From: CAJQQK01 sp049116495
GTDB lineage: Bacteria > Pseudomonadota > Alphaproteobacteria > Rhizobiales > Hyphomicrobiaceae
Reading direction: 5' to 3'
Assembly: GCA_049116495.1 (NCBI GenBank)
Contig: JAGDYV010000022.1
Coordinates: 1-64,000, forward strand
DNA length: 64,000 nucleotides
Part shown: positions 37,970 through 47,415 of the stretch, piece after piece
How positions within the stretch are numbered: the first letter of the stretch is position 1
How the letters are laid out: the number at the start of each line of letters is the position of its first letter
The notes under the pieces: generated by a model
What the model was told of the DNA's origin: nothing
Database searches by the model: none
Seen by the model: the letters and a program-made list of their open reading frames with translations, nothing else
Program-made: the position numbers and the translations under genes

Positions 37970-38869
37970 TCACGCAATCGCTGGAATTGGCCTGTTTTCG
38001 CCGCGGAGTGTCACGCGATGCATAATCCGGCGAATGTTGACATTATCGAACGGCTCAACCGAATGCATCGTGCAACGGTTGTCCCACATTATGATGTCGT
38101 GCGACTTCCAGACGTGACGATACACGAACCGCTCCTCGGTTGCGTGCGCGATCAAACGATCGAGCAATGAACGCCCTGCCGCTTCCTCCATGCCGACAAT
38201 GTTGACCATTGTATGTGGCGAAAGCAGCAGGCATCGCTTTCGCGATACCGGATGGACCTGCACGAGAGGGTGCCTGACGGGGGGAAGGTCGTCGTATTGC
38301 CCTTGGTTTTTCTTTTTCGACAGTTCAGGCGATAGGCTCAGAATGTAGTCGTGATCGTGGATAACCCAGAGCGACTTGATCTGCTCTTTCGTATCCTCGT
38401 CCAGGGCGTCGTAGGCGGCATACATGTTGGCAAAGAGTGTATTGCCACCGGCGTTCGTGGTTTCGATACCGTGGAGGATGGAACCCTTACTTGGCACCTC
38501 GCGGAACGAGCTGTCGGTATGCCAGCGCCAGGACTGGCTGAGATACTGCCAGGCTGTCTCCTTGGGTGGAATGAGATTGTCTTGCTCGTCGACGTTAGAG
38601 ACGCGGTAGATCTCACGGTGCTGCGATGCGCGATGCGTCAGCGAAGGGTGGATTTCGAGTTCACCAAAACGGCGTCCGAACGTAATGTGCGCCTCATCTG
38701 AAATATCCTGCTCCGGAAAAATCAGCAGCAGGTGTTTCATCCAGGCATCGTGAAGGCTTGCCAAAGTGCGATCATCCAATGGCTTTGCAAGATCAACACC
38801 ACGGATTTCGGCGCCAATGAGCGGGTGCCGCTTGGTCAATTCAAGCTGAACAGCAGTTGAAGTCGCCAT
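37970..38869 (-). CDS. TauD/TfdA-family dioxygenase, second copy
   Basis: A 299-residue Fe(II)/2-oxoglutarate oxygenase (ATG at 38869; 38884 is an alternative in frame). The triad is H-x-D in RWHTDSSF and His in MWDNRCTMHSV; Arg for 2-oxoglutarate is in RRIMHRVTLRGE. It begins with HPLIGAEIRGVDLAKPLD as usual for the family. Divergent to the MFS transporter (228 bp between), with which it may share a regulated promoter. It is the first gene of a pair with the GH127-like gene. Confidence 0.92.
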   Translation of the reverse strand: MATSTAVQLELTKRHPLIGAEIRGVDLAKPLDDRTLASLHDAWMKHLLLIFPEQDISDEAHITFGRRFGELEIHPSLTHRASQHREIYRVSNVDEQDNLIPPKETAWQYLSQSWRWHTDSSFREVPSKGSILHGIETTNAGGNTLFANMYAAYDALDEDTKEQIKSLWVIHDHDYILSLSPELSKKKNQGQYDDLPPVRHPLVQVHPVSRKRCLLLSPHTMVNIVGMEEAAGRSLLDRLIAHATEERFVYRHVWKSHDIIMWDNRCTMHSVEPFDNVNIRRIMHRVTLRGENRPIPAIA

Positions 38870-39097
38870 CTGATCGATCCGCATTGGTTCGTCTATGAGA
38901 ACAGCACTGTGATTGACAAAGCAGCCTGTCCCAGGAAGCCTGATTACAACTTGGGAAGAATGAAACTTATACGTGCCAACAACAATCAATATCGAGATTG
39001 CTGCCATGTTGACGCTTACAAAATTACCGGCATTCGCCGCGATGGTCGACGAAAGGTCGCTCATTGGCACTGCGACACGGCACCATGGACCACAGAC

Positions 39098-40324
39098 ATG
39101 ACGGAGTTGACGAAAGACGACGCCGAGCTTCCCGAACTGCGGTTCGTTGGACCGTTGGCCGGGACATTCGCCGTGCAAACAATGGTATCGATGGCGATGT
39201 TTGGCGTTGCCGTAATCGCTCCCGTCGCGGCGCCTGCCATCGGTGTGAAAGCTGAATTGATCGGTACATTCTCAGCAATCGCTTATGGCGTCGGCATGCT
39301 TGCTGGTCTTATGACCGGTGCGCTCACTGACCGCTTTGGTGCGATCCGGATCTGCCAAATGACTATGGTCCTGACCTTCTTCGGCGTCATCGCATTGACG
39401 GTGTCGACACCGCTCGCGGCAATCGCAAGCGCTATACTTCTCGGCATGAGTTATGGGCCGGTCAATCCCGCGAGCACACAGATCTTGGCGCGCGTCACCA
39501 CCACCCGATCACGGGCATTCATTTTTTCAGTCAAGCAAACGGGCATGCCGGCTGGCGCCGCATTGGCCGGCGCCCTTTTGCCGCTGCTGATCCTTGCGTT
39601 CGACTGGCGCGTTGCCATCGCCGCCACAGGTGTTGTGGCGATGGTTGTCGCGCTTGGCATCCAGTTATTGCACAAACGGATCGACGCGATACGCGACACC
39701 AAGCGGCGGATCAACGTCGGCAACATTGCAGATCCTCTAAAATTGGTTTGGCAGTACCCTCGATTGCGCTGCCTCATGATCGTTGGCTACGTCTACGCCG
39801 GATCCCAAGTGGCCATCGCCACATTTTTCGTCATTCACCTCACCAGCGCGCTCGCGATGCCACTGGAAACTGCGGGACTGATTTACACAGCCCTGCAGAT
39901 CAGCGCCATTGTCGGTCGTTTGCTTTGGGGTGGCATCGCTGGCCACCTTGTTCCTGGTGATCGGGTCCTGGTTGCGCTCGGATTTGCAACATCGATCTGC
40001 GCGGTCGTCGCGGGATTGTTCGATGCATCTTGGTCACTTTGGAGCATAGCGCTTGCAAGCGTCCTGCTCGGCATCACAAGCCATGGCTTCAACGGCGTGT
40101 TCTTCTCTGAATTCACGCGACATGTCACGCCCGAACAGACGGGCACTGCGGCAGGTGGGATGCAATTTGCCATGCTTGCAGGCGTGGACACTGTGCCGCT
40201 GGCCTTCGGATTGTTGATCACACTGACTCACAGTTATTTCGTCGCCTACTGTGCTATCGCCCTGGCAGTGTTCGCCACTGCGGCGTACGCAGCGGTCACT
40301 CTGACACCCCGCCATTCAGCCTGA
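39098..40324 (+). CDS. MFS transporter
   Basis: A 408-residue inner-membrane carrier with twelve hydrophobic segments. The start at 39098 (MTELTKDDAEL) gives a normal length; the open frame continues upstream to 38909 without hydrophobic content. Motif A-like residues appear in GALTDRFGAIRICQM after helix 2, and a second half begins after a cytoplasmic loop (LLHKRIDAIRDTKRR). It probably takes up the substrate processed by the divergently transcribed dioxygenase. Confidence 0.88.
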   Translation: MTELTKDDAELPELRFVGPLAGTFAVQTMVSMAMFGVAVIAPVAAPAIGVKAELIGTFSAIAYGVGMLAGLMTGALTDRFGAIRICQMTMVLTFFGVIALTVSTPLAAIASAILLGMSYGPVNPASTQILARVTTTRSRAFIFSVKQTGMPAGAALAGALLPLLILAFDWRVAIAATGVVAMVVALGIQLLHKRIDAIRDTKRRINVGNIADPLKLVWQYPRLRCLMIVGYVYAGSQVAIATFFVIHLTSALAMPLETAGLIYTALQISAIVGRLLWGGIAGHLVPGDRVLVALGFATSICAVVAGLFDASWSLWSIALASVLLGITSHGFNGVFFSEFTRHVTPEQTGTAAGGMQFAMLAGVDTVPLAFGLLITLTHSYFVAYCAIALAVFATAAYAAVTLTPRHSA

Positions 40325-40552
40325 ATATTGTTGCGCGTTCGGCTTGCCAGCGAGGTATATTGATACCCCCACCAGCCGGCAGTGCTGACGTGCAAGCAGC
40401 GCGAGGCGCAAGCATGGTGACGCAGTAAATGGGCAGCCATGTCGCTTTGCCTACGACGCTACTCCCATGACCTGGAAGTGATCAGGCCATGGCTACCGCC
40501 CCATGCCCGACTTCTGCTTATTGATCGTCGCTGCCGTTGGGACGGTTGCCGC

Positions 40553-41319
40553 TCAGTTGGTTGCGATGAGGATGCCTCCCATTGCGGCAAGCATGACCAG
40601 GATAACTTTACCGAAAGTTGCATCATTCATCTTGTGGTAAAGCGGTGTGCCAATCAAAATGCCCACGATGACGCTTGGGGCAGCCCAAGTGGAGACCGTG
40701 AGAACGCGTTCATTCACCAGTCCGGCGCTTGCGAACGATACGACACTCATGACGACGACTGCATAGTTGAGTGGCTGATAGACGCATCGTTGTTCATCCT
40801 TCGACCAGCCACGCATGCCGCACCACATGCTGAAGATCGGTCCGGGTAGGGCCGTTGTTCCACACACAATCCCACCAATCGTACCAAGGCCACCATCTGC
40901 GAGCTTCGCCCGCCAGCCCGCCAGCCCGCCAGCCCGCCAGCCCGCCAGCGGAATGGTATAGCGCGACAGCAAAAACAACCGGGTTGTCGCAAACAGGATC
41001 AAGAATACGCCAATACCGAATTTCATTTGTTCGCTTGTTAGAGTAACCAACAGCTGCGTGCCAATCGGCAATCCGACAGCCGCACCAATTGCAGAAGGCA
41101 GGATCCGATTGAAATGAAATCCTGACGTACGGGCCACATAGCCGGCAACAAGAAGAAGACGCCGGCCAGCATTAGCGCAGGGACCGCAACCGTTGGTTCA
41201 AGAAACAGCAGCCAAACGCTCAAAACCACGGGACCACCGCCAAATTCGGCAACACCTACGACCAAGCCGCCAGCAACGGCACCACTGATCAATAGCATCA
41301 AAATCTCAGTGGTGAACAT
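40553..41319 (-). pseudogene. TauE/SafE-family permease, frameshifted
   Basis: Two minus-strand frames together make one TauE/SafE transporter. The first (from ATG 41319) covers the N-terminal helices (LLISGAVAGGLVVGVAEFGG); the second covers ARTSGFHFNRILPSAIGAAV through the C-terminal helices (TFGKVILVMLAAMGGILIA). The break lies near 41148-41162 in a CTT-rich tract, where adding one base or removing two would restore VFFLVAGYVARTSG. The second frame also carries an in-frame 8-bp repeat array (40911-40949). The gene may be dead or phase variable; both changes lie in simple repeats. Confidence 0.8.
40911..40949. repeat. 8-bp tandem repeat (cgccagcc)x5 inside tauE
   Basis: Five consecutive copies of cgccagcc (the last with one mismatch), encoding WRAGGLAGWRAG on the minus strand. 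Because the unit is not a multiple of three, copy-number change by slippage would shift the reading frame of the permease. Confidence 0.85.
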
Positions 41320-41378
41320 TGGCTCGCCCGAAGACCATGCGGTGCGCAATATTGGATAGGGCCAGCCGTCGTGCCCCG

Positions 41379-41621
41379 ATGAATGCTGAGGAGAACCCGC
41401 CGCTACACGCCCAGCAGCCTGCGCTGGAATCGGCAGTGGATCCGCAATGGGTTCTCGACTATGCGCGGCTTACGGGGTTGAGTTTTGTAACAGTCGACGA
41501 TGCAGAACCAATCGCGCAATCGATTGGCCCTCAGATGACGCAACTGCAACAGGCGCGCGGATTGATTGAAGCTGGCATGGAGCCTCCTGTCCGACCAGTG
41601 CGGCACAGCCACTTTCACTGA
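41379..41621 (+). CDS. Small hypothetical protein, 80 residues
   Basis: A short frame starting MNAEENPPLHAQQPALESAV, with WVLDYARLTGLSFVTVDDAE in the middle and helical tail QLQQARGLIEAGMEPP. Its composition is coherent and it resembles small proteins that accompany amidases, but no family is certain. No strong ribosome binding site is seen. It lies between the broken tauE and the aminotransferase genes, convergent to the latter. Confidence 0.4.
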   Translation: MNAEENPPLHAQQPALESAVDPQWVLDYARLTGLSFVTVDDAEPIAQSIGPQMTQLQQARGLIEAGMEPPVRPVRHSHFH

Positions 41622-41662
41622 TTTGCACGACCGAAGCGTTTCACTCCGGTAAGCCATGCGCG

Positions 41663-42616
41663 TTAGAAGGCGCGCGCCTGCATCCCTTCCTGGTAGTGCT
41701 TTAGATACTGGCCGACGAAATCATACCCGACGAATTGGCTGTAGGCCTCGGCGAGTTGTTTTGTGACCGGTCCCCACACCTGGTCTTTCGGGCCGATCTC
41801 GACGCCGTTGATTTTCGTAACGGGGCAGATACATAGCGACGTCGAGGTGAGGAACACTTCATCGGCGGTGTAGCTGTCGTAGAGGTCGATATCAGTTTCC
41901 GTGACCGGAATGCCGGCCTCGCGCGCAAGATCAACTACCGTCTGCCGGCTGACGCCTGGAAGTACGAATTTCTCGCGCGGCGTCAACAAAGACCCACTAC
42001 GAACTGTAAAAATGTTCGATCCCATTCCTTCTGCGAGGTTGCCGTTGATGTCGAGCAGCACCGCCCAAGCTTCAGGGTCGCTGCTTTGGACTTCCTGGTT
42101 GGCGACAATCATGTTGAGGTAGTTGTGCGTCTTGGCGCGCGGCGTGAGAGATTCGGGCGGTGTGCGTCGGTGCGCGGGAACAACAACGCGGATGCCTTCC
42201 ATGAACAGCTTGGCGCGCTGCATGAGAGGCAGAGGCACACACTCGAGCACTACATTGGGTCCGTGATAGTCGAGATTGTCTCCGGCGACTTCCTTTACGC
42301 CTCGGCTGATGCGCTGGCCGATCCAGTAGTCGTCATCGGCACCGAGGAGGTGGCGGTTGTGCTCGAAGAGTTGCTCGGTCAACGCCGTCATGCGTTCGGG
42401 GCCAAAGCCGGGGTCAATGCGCAGGTATTTCAGGGACCGATAAAGGCGATCGACATGCTCTTTCACCTTGAACAGTTTGTGATTGAAGCTGCGGGTCATG
42501 TCGAAGCAGCCATCGCCATATACCCAGCTCAGGTCGCGGAACGGAATTTTCACCTGGTTCTCAGGCATGAAATCGCCGTTGAACCAGGCCACTCGTTCAT
42601 TGCCGCGTTCGACCAT
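41663..42616 (-). CDS. Class IV (branched-chain/D-amino acid type) aminotransferase
   Basis: A 317-residue PLP enzyme. I start at 42616 (MVERGNERVAWFNGDF), where GAGG lies 9 bases upstream; other ATGs lie up to 42649. The family pattern is clear: LSWVYGDGCFDMTRSFN, LERSLKYL-like region, the PLP lysine in RAKTHNYLNMIVANQ, and LAEGMGSNIFTV followed by GVSRQTVVDLAREAG. It transfers an amino group between a 2-oxo acid and glutamate or D-alanine. The neighbouring catabolic genes suggest use on a product of that pathway. Confidence 0.9.
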   Translation of the reverse strand: MVERGNERVAWFNGDFMPENQVKIPFRDLSWVYGDGCFDMTRSFNHKLFKVKEHVDRLYRSLKYLRIDPGFGPERMTALTEQLFEHNRHLLGADDDYWIGQRISRGVKEVAGDNLDYHGPNVVLECVPLPLMQRAKLFMEGIRVVVPAHRRTPPESLTPRAKTHNYLNMIVANQEVQSSDPEAWAVLLDINGNLAEGMGSNIFTVRSGSLLTPREKFVLPGVSRQTVVDLAREAGIPVTETDIDLYDSYTADEVFLTSTSLCICPVTKINGVEIGPKDQVWGPVTKQLAEAYSQFVGYDFVGQYLKHYQEGMQARAF

Positions 42617-43067
42617 TACCGGGATCCTCATTCTTGTTTGCCGCTTCAACTTTGTCTGCCGCGTCTCGATTGCTTCATTGACCTGCCCGGCGGCTTCCGA
42701 ACCCGCCGAACACCGAATTGCACGGTTACCGAAGGGTTGTTCGAATAGACTGAGGCTAGCACTTGCCTAGTTGAAAGCAACTACCTTCAAACAGTCAGTA
42801 CTTTCACAAAACGGCGACCTCTGGCAAGCGACCGACATTCATATGAGCATTGACGTCTGGAAATTGATCACAGCGGCCGTGGGGCACATAAGCCGCTCAG
42901 CTTGTTGATCTACGCTTGACCGCGAACACCTGCCAGCGCGCATTGGCTGCTTCCTCACCGAAAGCTGATCGTATGCTACTAGCTTAACCATCTCAAATGA
43001 GCCTCTGCTGCGCAATGCGGATTGCCTCTCATCGTGATCACTCACTCTAGAAATGAGGAGTTGATCC
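42617..43067. other. No recognisable gene before the integrase
   Basis: About 450 bp without a supportable gene. It ends in a strong ribosome binding site (gaggag) for the integrase frame. Confidence 0.45.
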
Positions 43068-43703
43068 ATGAAAACGATCAGAGAAATCATTCGACCACGT
43101 AAGGAATCCGAACCCTGGAACAAGGGCAAGATCATTGGGCAGAAACCACCACTCTTGCCCAAACATGTCTGGGCCATTCGGACGAAGCTTCAGATGGACG
43201 CGCGGGTCCGCGATCTTGCCCTGTTTAACCTGGCGATCGATAGCAAGCTACGTGGGTGCGATGTCGTTCGATTGCGCTTGGAGGATGTCGCACCGAATAG
43301 CTACACCATCGAGCGAGCCATCATTCGTCAGCAAAAGACAGGTCATCCGGTCAAGTTCGAATTGACCGAGCAAACACGTTGCTCGGTAGATGAGTACTTG
43401 AGATCTGGTGGTCGAGACTTTCAAGGTTGGTTGTTTCCGGGGCGCGGCGCCCCGGCAAACCATCTGACGACAAGGCAATACGCTCGTCTCCTGGGACAGT
43501 GGCTTGAGGCTGTTGGCCTCGACCCAACGCTTTAAGGTACGCACTCACTCCGGCGCACAAAGGCGACGCTGATCTACAAACGCACTGGAAATCTTCGTGC
43601 GGTCCAGTTGCTGCTTGGTCATACGAAGATCGAGAGCACGGTCAGATACCTCGGTATCGAGGTGGACGACGCTCTTGAGATCTCTGAGAAGATAGACATC
43701 TGA
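43068..43703 (+). pseudogene. Tyrosine recombinase with premature stop
   Basis: A 211-codon gene interrupted by TAA at 43533-43535. Before the stop are the N-terminal part with VVRLRLEDVAP (first catalytic Arg) and RQQKTGHPVKFEL (strand with Lys). After it the same frame continues GTHSLRRTKATLIYKRTGNL, then LLLGHTKIESTVRYLGI, i.e. the H-x-x-R, His and nucleophile Tyr. In relatives a residue such as Tyr or Phe stands at the stop position (L-[YF]-GTHS). The start has a strong GAGGAG site. As written, neither half carries the whole active site, so it is inactive unless read through. Confidence 0.88.
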
Positions 43704-44229
43704 CGCGAATTGGACGGAGCAACGTGCTCCGTCCGTTGTAATGATCGATTTGGTTCACTCGTTTGAAATCTGCGGCGGGTCGGACACAACATTGCGCTGC
43801 AGTCGTATCTGGAACGAAGGCTTCGTCTACAAGGTGTTCTCCAGCTCCGCCTAAATTCATAGAGCTCTCATCCGTTCATCCTTGCCGGGTCCATGCTTCT
43901 CTTCGAGGTTAAAGCATACCCACAGCATGATGGCACGAGAAGCTCGATCCGTTGCCGAGGGCTGTTGCAAGGGCGAGGAGTTCTTCGCCTACGAAGATGG
44001 CGCCATCGCGAAAGCGCGGAGCGGTTTCGATCGCCACGCTTTCATCTATGGTCTCGACAGGAATATCTACATCTGCCCGGCGAGCCAGCACCTGGACTAC
44101 CAAACCACGCGCGAGGAAGCTGATAGAAAATATAACGGCGGATCTATGCCGGAGTGAACAACAGGACTGCACGCCCTGGGTAACCATCCAAGCCGCAGTT
44201 CTTGAGTGCATCCCGCAATTCTGGGCTGC
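43704..44229. other. Decayed coding region, not assigned
   Basis: About 525 bp between the integrase and the gcvPB fragment. Open frames on both strands exist (for instance the minus-strand TIDESVAIETAPRFRDGAIF) but I recognise no family and no ribosome binding site. Confidence 0.4.
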
Positions 44230-44803
44230 AGATACTCGGCTGGTTAACGAAGCGCGCACGTCATTGGCATTCAGGACGGCATGCATTGTCGCACTACGAA
44301 GCCCTTCGTCCCCCAGACGGCGAAGATCAGCCCAGGCGCGCACGAACATGCCGAAATTACCATGAAAGGCGACCATGCGGCCGATCGCATGCTCCGGCGT
44401 TACGAGCCCGTAGACGGATTTCCCTTCGCCCGAACCCTGCGATCTTTCGACGATCGGTCCGGACAGAAACGGCGCAAGCGCCTGGCTGGCGCCAACCGGC
44501 CCCGAGCCCGGACCGCCGCCGCCGTGCGGTGTCGCAAACGTCTTGTGCAGGTTGAAATGCATAAGATCGATGCCGAAGTCGCCCGGTCTGGCGATCCCGG
44601 TCAGCGCGTTCAGGTTGGCACCGTCGCCGTAGACGAGGCCGCTGCATCCGTGAACAAGCTGGACCAGCTTTTCGATCTGCTCTTCGAACAGGCCCAGCGT
44701 GTTGGGATTGGTCACCATGATACCGACGAGACGGTCGTCACAGGCCGTCTCCACCGCCTTGAGATCAACGTTGCCACGCTCATCCGAATTTCATGCCGCC
44801 GAG
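44230..44803 (-). pseudogene. gcvPB: Internal fragment of glycine dehydrogenase subunit 2 (GcvPB)
   Basis: The minus-strand frame shows a clear P-protein C-subunit core: SDERGNVDLKAVETACDD, MVTNPNTLGLFEEQI, FGIDLMHFNLHKTFATPHGG (PLP lysine in HKTF), then GPGSGPVGASQALAPFLSGP and VLNANDVRASL. N-terminal and C-terminal parts are both missing; an in-frame stop precedes the similarity and unrelated sequence follows it. No other glycine cleavage gene is nearby. Confidence 0.82.
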
Positions 44804-44963
44804 TTAAACGCGATGCACAATCGCAAGAAGTGCTTGAGTTGATGGATTGTGACCTTAAAGCCTCGAAATCAAAGTAGATGGTTTCGATCAGCGATGGTGC
44901 CCCCAAAAATCGTACAATCGGCAGGGCCTGAGCACCAGGCACGAAAAAAGATGGCGTTCGGTG

Positions 44964-45713
44964 CTACTGCCTGAACTGCAAATATCGATTGGGCAGCGCA
45001 TAAGAATGTGATCGAGCACCGGTTAGCTTGCTGATCTCAACTCCGTAGTTGGTGTGGCTGCCTGGAACAGACGGGTGCTGAAGGACGGGGCCCGGATCTA
45101 TCGACAACTCCCTCATCTGGCGTTGTGCACCCTCATGAAAGGGGTCGATCTTAAGTGTCATTTTGAAGTCTGATATCGCCTCTGCAATTCTTCCCTTTGT
45201 TCGATAAACAACCCCTCGATTGACATAAGCTTCAGCACTGCTGGGATTAATCGAAATTGCCGATGTTAGATCAGCGATCGCGGCATCTGATGAACCGCGC
45301 ATGAAGTGCACGACGGCGCGGCCAATATAGGGTGCCTCCCAGTTCGGCTTGACTTTCATGGCGCTTTCGAAATCAACTTCGGCGCGATCAAATCTCATTT
45401 CGAATACGTGAGCATAACCGCGATTGAAGTACGGCATCTCGAAGTTCGGGTCCAACTGTATAGCCTTGTCGAAGTCATTGATCGCTCGGTCGACTTGTCG
45501 CAAAATGACAAACCCCATGCCGCGATTATTATGCGCTCTCGAAAGTCCTTTTTTTAGACCCGTTCCTGATTCAATAAGCCGCGTACAGGCGGCAATTCTT
45601 CCAGGCAGGTCCTGGCCTTCGCAGATTTCGACATCGCCTGCAGCGACCCGCGACGTCACCAACGCACATAGGACGAAGGTTGCGACATTGCCGAACAGCA
45701 TTCGATAATTCAT
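44964..45713 (-). CDS. Periplasmic tetratricopeptide-repeat protein
   Basis: A 249-residue exported protein. The start at 45713 (GCGAGG upstream) gives signal peptide FGNVATFVLCALVTSRVAAG. Then follow four TPR-like units (AHNNRGMGFVILRQVDRAIN, then MPYFNRGYAHVF, APYIGRAVVHFM, AYVNRGVVYRTKGRIAEAIS), each with the W/L-G-Y-A-F-A pattern, and a Pro-rich tail. It should bind a partner protein in the periplasm. An FNR-like box with one mismatch is 72 bp upstream. Confidence 0.85.
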   Translation of the reverse strand: MNYRMLFGNVATFVLCALVTSRVAAGDVEICEGQDLPGRIAACTRLIESGTGLKKGLSRAHNNRGMGFVILRQVDRAINDFDKAIQLDPNFEMPYFNRGYAHVFEMRFDRAEVDFESAMKVKPNWEAPYIGRAVVHFMRGSSDAAIADLTSAISINPSSAEAYVNRGVVYRTKGRIAEAISDFKMTLKIDPFHEGAQRQMRELSIDPGPVLQHPSVPGSHTNYGVEISKLTGARSHSYALPNRYLQFRQ

Positions 45714-45784
45714 GAAAACCTCGCGTGCCGGTTCGCATCCACAAATTGCGGCAACCAACATTAGCAAGATCAACGAATCTGAAG

Positions 45785-45798
45785 TTGATCCAGCTCAA
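45785..45798. promoter_or_regulatory. FNR/FixK-like box (one mismatch)
   Basis: TTGATCCAGCTCAA fits TTGAT-N4-ATCAA with one mismatch. Its centre is 78 bp before the start of the TPR gene at 45713, a usual class II distance with leader. Weaker evidence than the perfect boxes at 24918 and 51209. Confidence 0.35.
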
Positions 45799-45997
45799 GG
45801 TGCAAGTCTGGAAATCAGCGGCGTTTATCCCTTCTGCCAGGAAATCCGAGCCGGCAGTTTTTTACAATCTCTATGATTTCCGTAACCCTAAGGTTTCGCC
45901 AATAAATTGCTGTCAGGCGGCCGCGGCGATCCACAGCGAAGTTTGAAGCGCTTATCGAAATGCTTCAGGGGCTAATTGAGCCAAGGGTTCATCACCG

Positions 45998-46246
45998 TTA
46001 CTTTTCCAAGCGGCCCCGCAAATAGACTGCGGCACCTGTTAGCGTCGCAAGCTGAGGATAATCGGCCTCCGGTATGTCGATGCCAATTGCCTTGTGCAGC
46101 CCGATGACGAAATTGAGGAAATCCATTGAATCTAACTCGAACTGCTCGGTGAAGGGTTCACCGGGCATGATTTCCTCGCCTTCGAGGTCGGGCGCCACAT
46201 CAAACAAGGTACGCTTGATCAGGTCGCGAAGCTCGTCGTTCGTCAT
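45998..46246 (-). CDS. Acyl carrier protein, dedicated to a dehydrogenase operon
   Basis: An 82-residue ACP whose ATG overlaps the E2 stop by 4 bp. The phosphopantetheine attachment site is Ser40 in ELDSMDFLNF, where primary-metabolism ACPs have DSLDTVEL, so it is not the housekeeping fatty-acid ACP. Helices I to IV are recognisable (NDELRDLIKRTLFDV; FLNFVIGLHKAIG; TLTGAAVYLRGRL). It ends a five-gene operon coding a CoA ligase and the E1/E2 parts of a 2-oxoacid dehydrogenase. I infer that it accepts the acyl group formed by that complex or ligase; no known pathway is established by the sequence. Confidence 0.9.
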   Translation of the reverse strand: MTNDELRDLIKRTLFDVAPDLEGEEIMPGEPFTEQFELDSMDFLNFVIGLHKAIGIDIPEADYPQLATLTGAAVYLRGRLEK

Positions 46247-47415
46247 AGCGTCTCTGGCTCCTGCAGAACGGCATCAAGGCGATTGAGGAACCGGGCAGCC
46301 GCGCGGCCATCGCTGACCCGGTGATCACCCGCGACCGTGACATGCATGACGCGGCGTATGACCACCGAACCCTCCACGACCCATGGCCGTTCTCGAACCG
46401 CGCCGCATCCGATGATCGCGACCTGCGGCGGATAGATGACGGGTTGCAAGGTGTCGGCTGTGCCTTCACCAAGAATAGACACAGTGACTGTCGGATCGCT
46501 CATTTCAGATCCTCGAATACGACCGGAGCGGACGCGCGCAACCAGATCACGCAGGTGCATCATGACCTGGTCCAGACCGAGCTGATCCACGTCGTGGATG
46601 GCAGGCGCGACGAGACCACCGCCACGGATCGCCGTGAGAACGCCGACATGCAAATGCGGGTTCGTTCGATGCACCCCATCCTCATAGGTTCCATTGAGCA
46701 CGGGCGTATGTTGTAACGCAATCGCGGTGGCTTTCAGGAGTGGCGCCGCGTAGAGCAGACGATCGGCAACGCTGCGCTTGGCGTTGACGGTCTCAAACCA
46801 TTCATAGAACGTTGTTACGTCTAGAATACTTGATACATAGTAATGTGGGATTTCCCGTTTGGAACGGGCCATCGCGCGGCCGATCGCTTGGCGCATGGCT
46901 TCACGCATAGTTGCCGGCGCGCGCACTATCGATTCGGACTGGTCCTCCTTGACAGTAGCAATCGGCGCTGCGGCTGCCGCCTCCACTTCGGCAATGCCGA
47001 TCACTTGGCCGGGACCGGCACCTAATCGCTGGATGTCTATTCCCAACTCGTGCGCGCGCTTGCGAGCCGCCGGCGAGATCCGTTGCGACCGGGCAGCGGG
47101 CGCTGGAGAGGGCGTTACGTCGACGGTGCACGACTGAACTGGTTCACCGATCCGGGGCAAGGCACCCGATCCATCGCTCGATACGCCGTCCAGATATGCC
47201 AGCACCTCGCCAACAGTGACGGTGGTGCCCGGCTCGACGACATGCTCGGCCATCATGCCGGCATCGAAGCATTCAATCTCAATGGCGCCTTTGACGGTTT
47301 CGACAACCGCGACGATATCTCCGCGAGACACGTCATCGCCAGGTGCTTTCAGCCATTCCACCAGCGTCCCGCCTTCCATATCGGCCCCGAGCGAAGGCAT
47401 CTTGAAGGCTTTCAT
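46243..47415 (-). CDS. Dihydrolipoamide acyltransferase (E2) of a 2-oxoacid dehydrogenase
   Basis: A 390-residue E2. One lipoyl domain (1-78) has lipoyl Lys42 in ETVKGAIEIE (usual ETDKA). A peripheral-subunit-binding domain (~112-150, SPAARKRAHELGIDIQRLG) follows an Ala/Pro linker, then the catalytic domain with the His and Asp of GDHRVSDG (364-370). E1 and E2 are present, but no E3 (lipoamide dehydrogenase) gene is in the operon, so a housekeeping E3 must serve. Its coupling to an ACP gene is unusual: acyl transfer to ACP instead of, or in addition to, CoA is a hypothesis. Confidence 0.92.
   Translation of the reverse strand: MKAFKMPSLGADMEGGTLVEWLKAPGDDVSRGDIVAVVETVKGAIEIECFDAGMMAEHVVEPGTTVTVGEVLAYLDGVSSDGSGALPRIGEPVQSCTVDVTPSPAPAARSQRISPAARKRAHELGIDIQRLGAGPGQVIGIAEVEAAAAAPIATVKEDQSESIVRAPATMREAMRQAIGRAMARSKREIPHYYVSSILDVTTFYEWFETVNAKRSVADRLLYAAPLLKATAIALQHTPVLNGTYEDGVHRTNPHLHVGVLTAIRGGGLVAPAIHDVDQLGLDQVMMHLRDLVARVRSGRIRGSEMSDPTVTVSILGEGTADTLQPVIYPPQVAIIGCGAVRERPWVVEGSVVIRRVMHVTVAGDHRVSDGRAAARFLNRLDAVLQEPETL

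Noticed and set aside
40911..40949. CRISPR-like short repeat array
   Set aside because: Units are only 8 bp, contiguous and without spacers; it is a simple tandem repeat.
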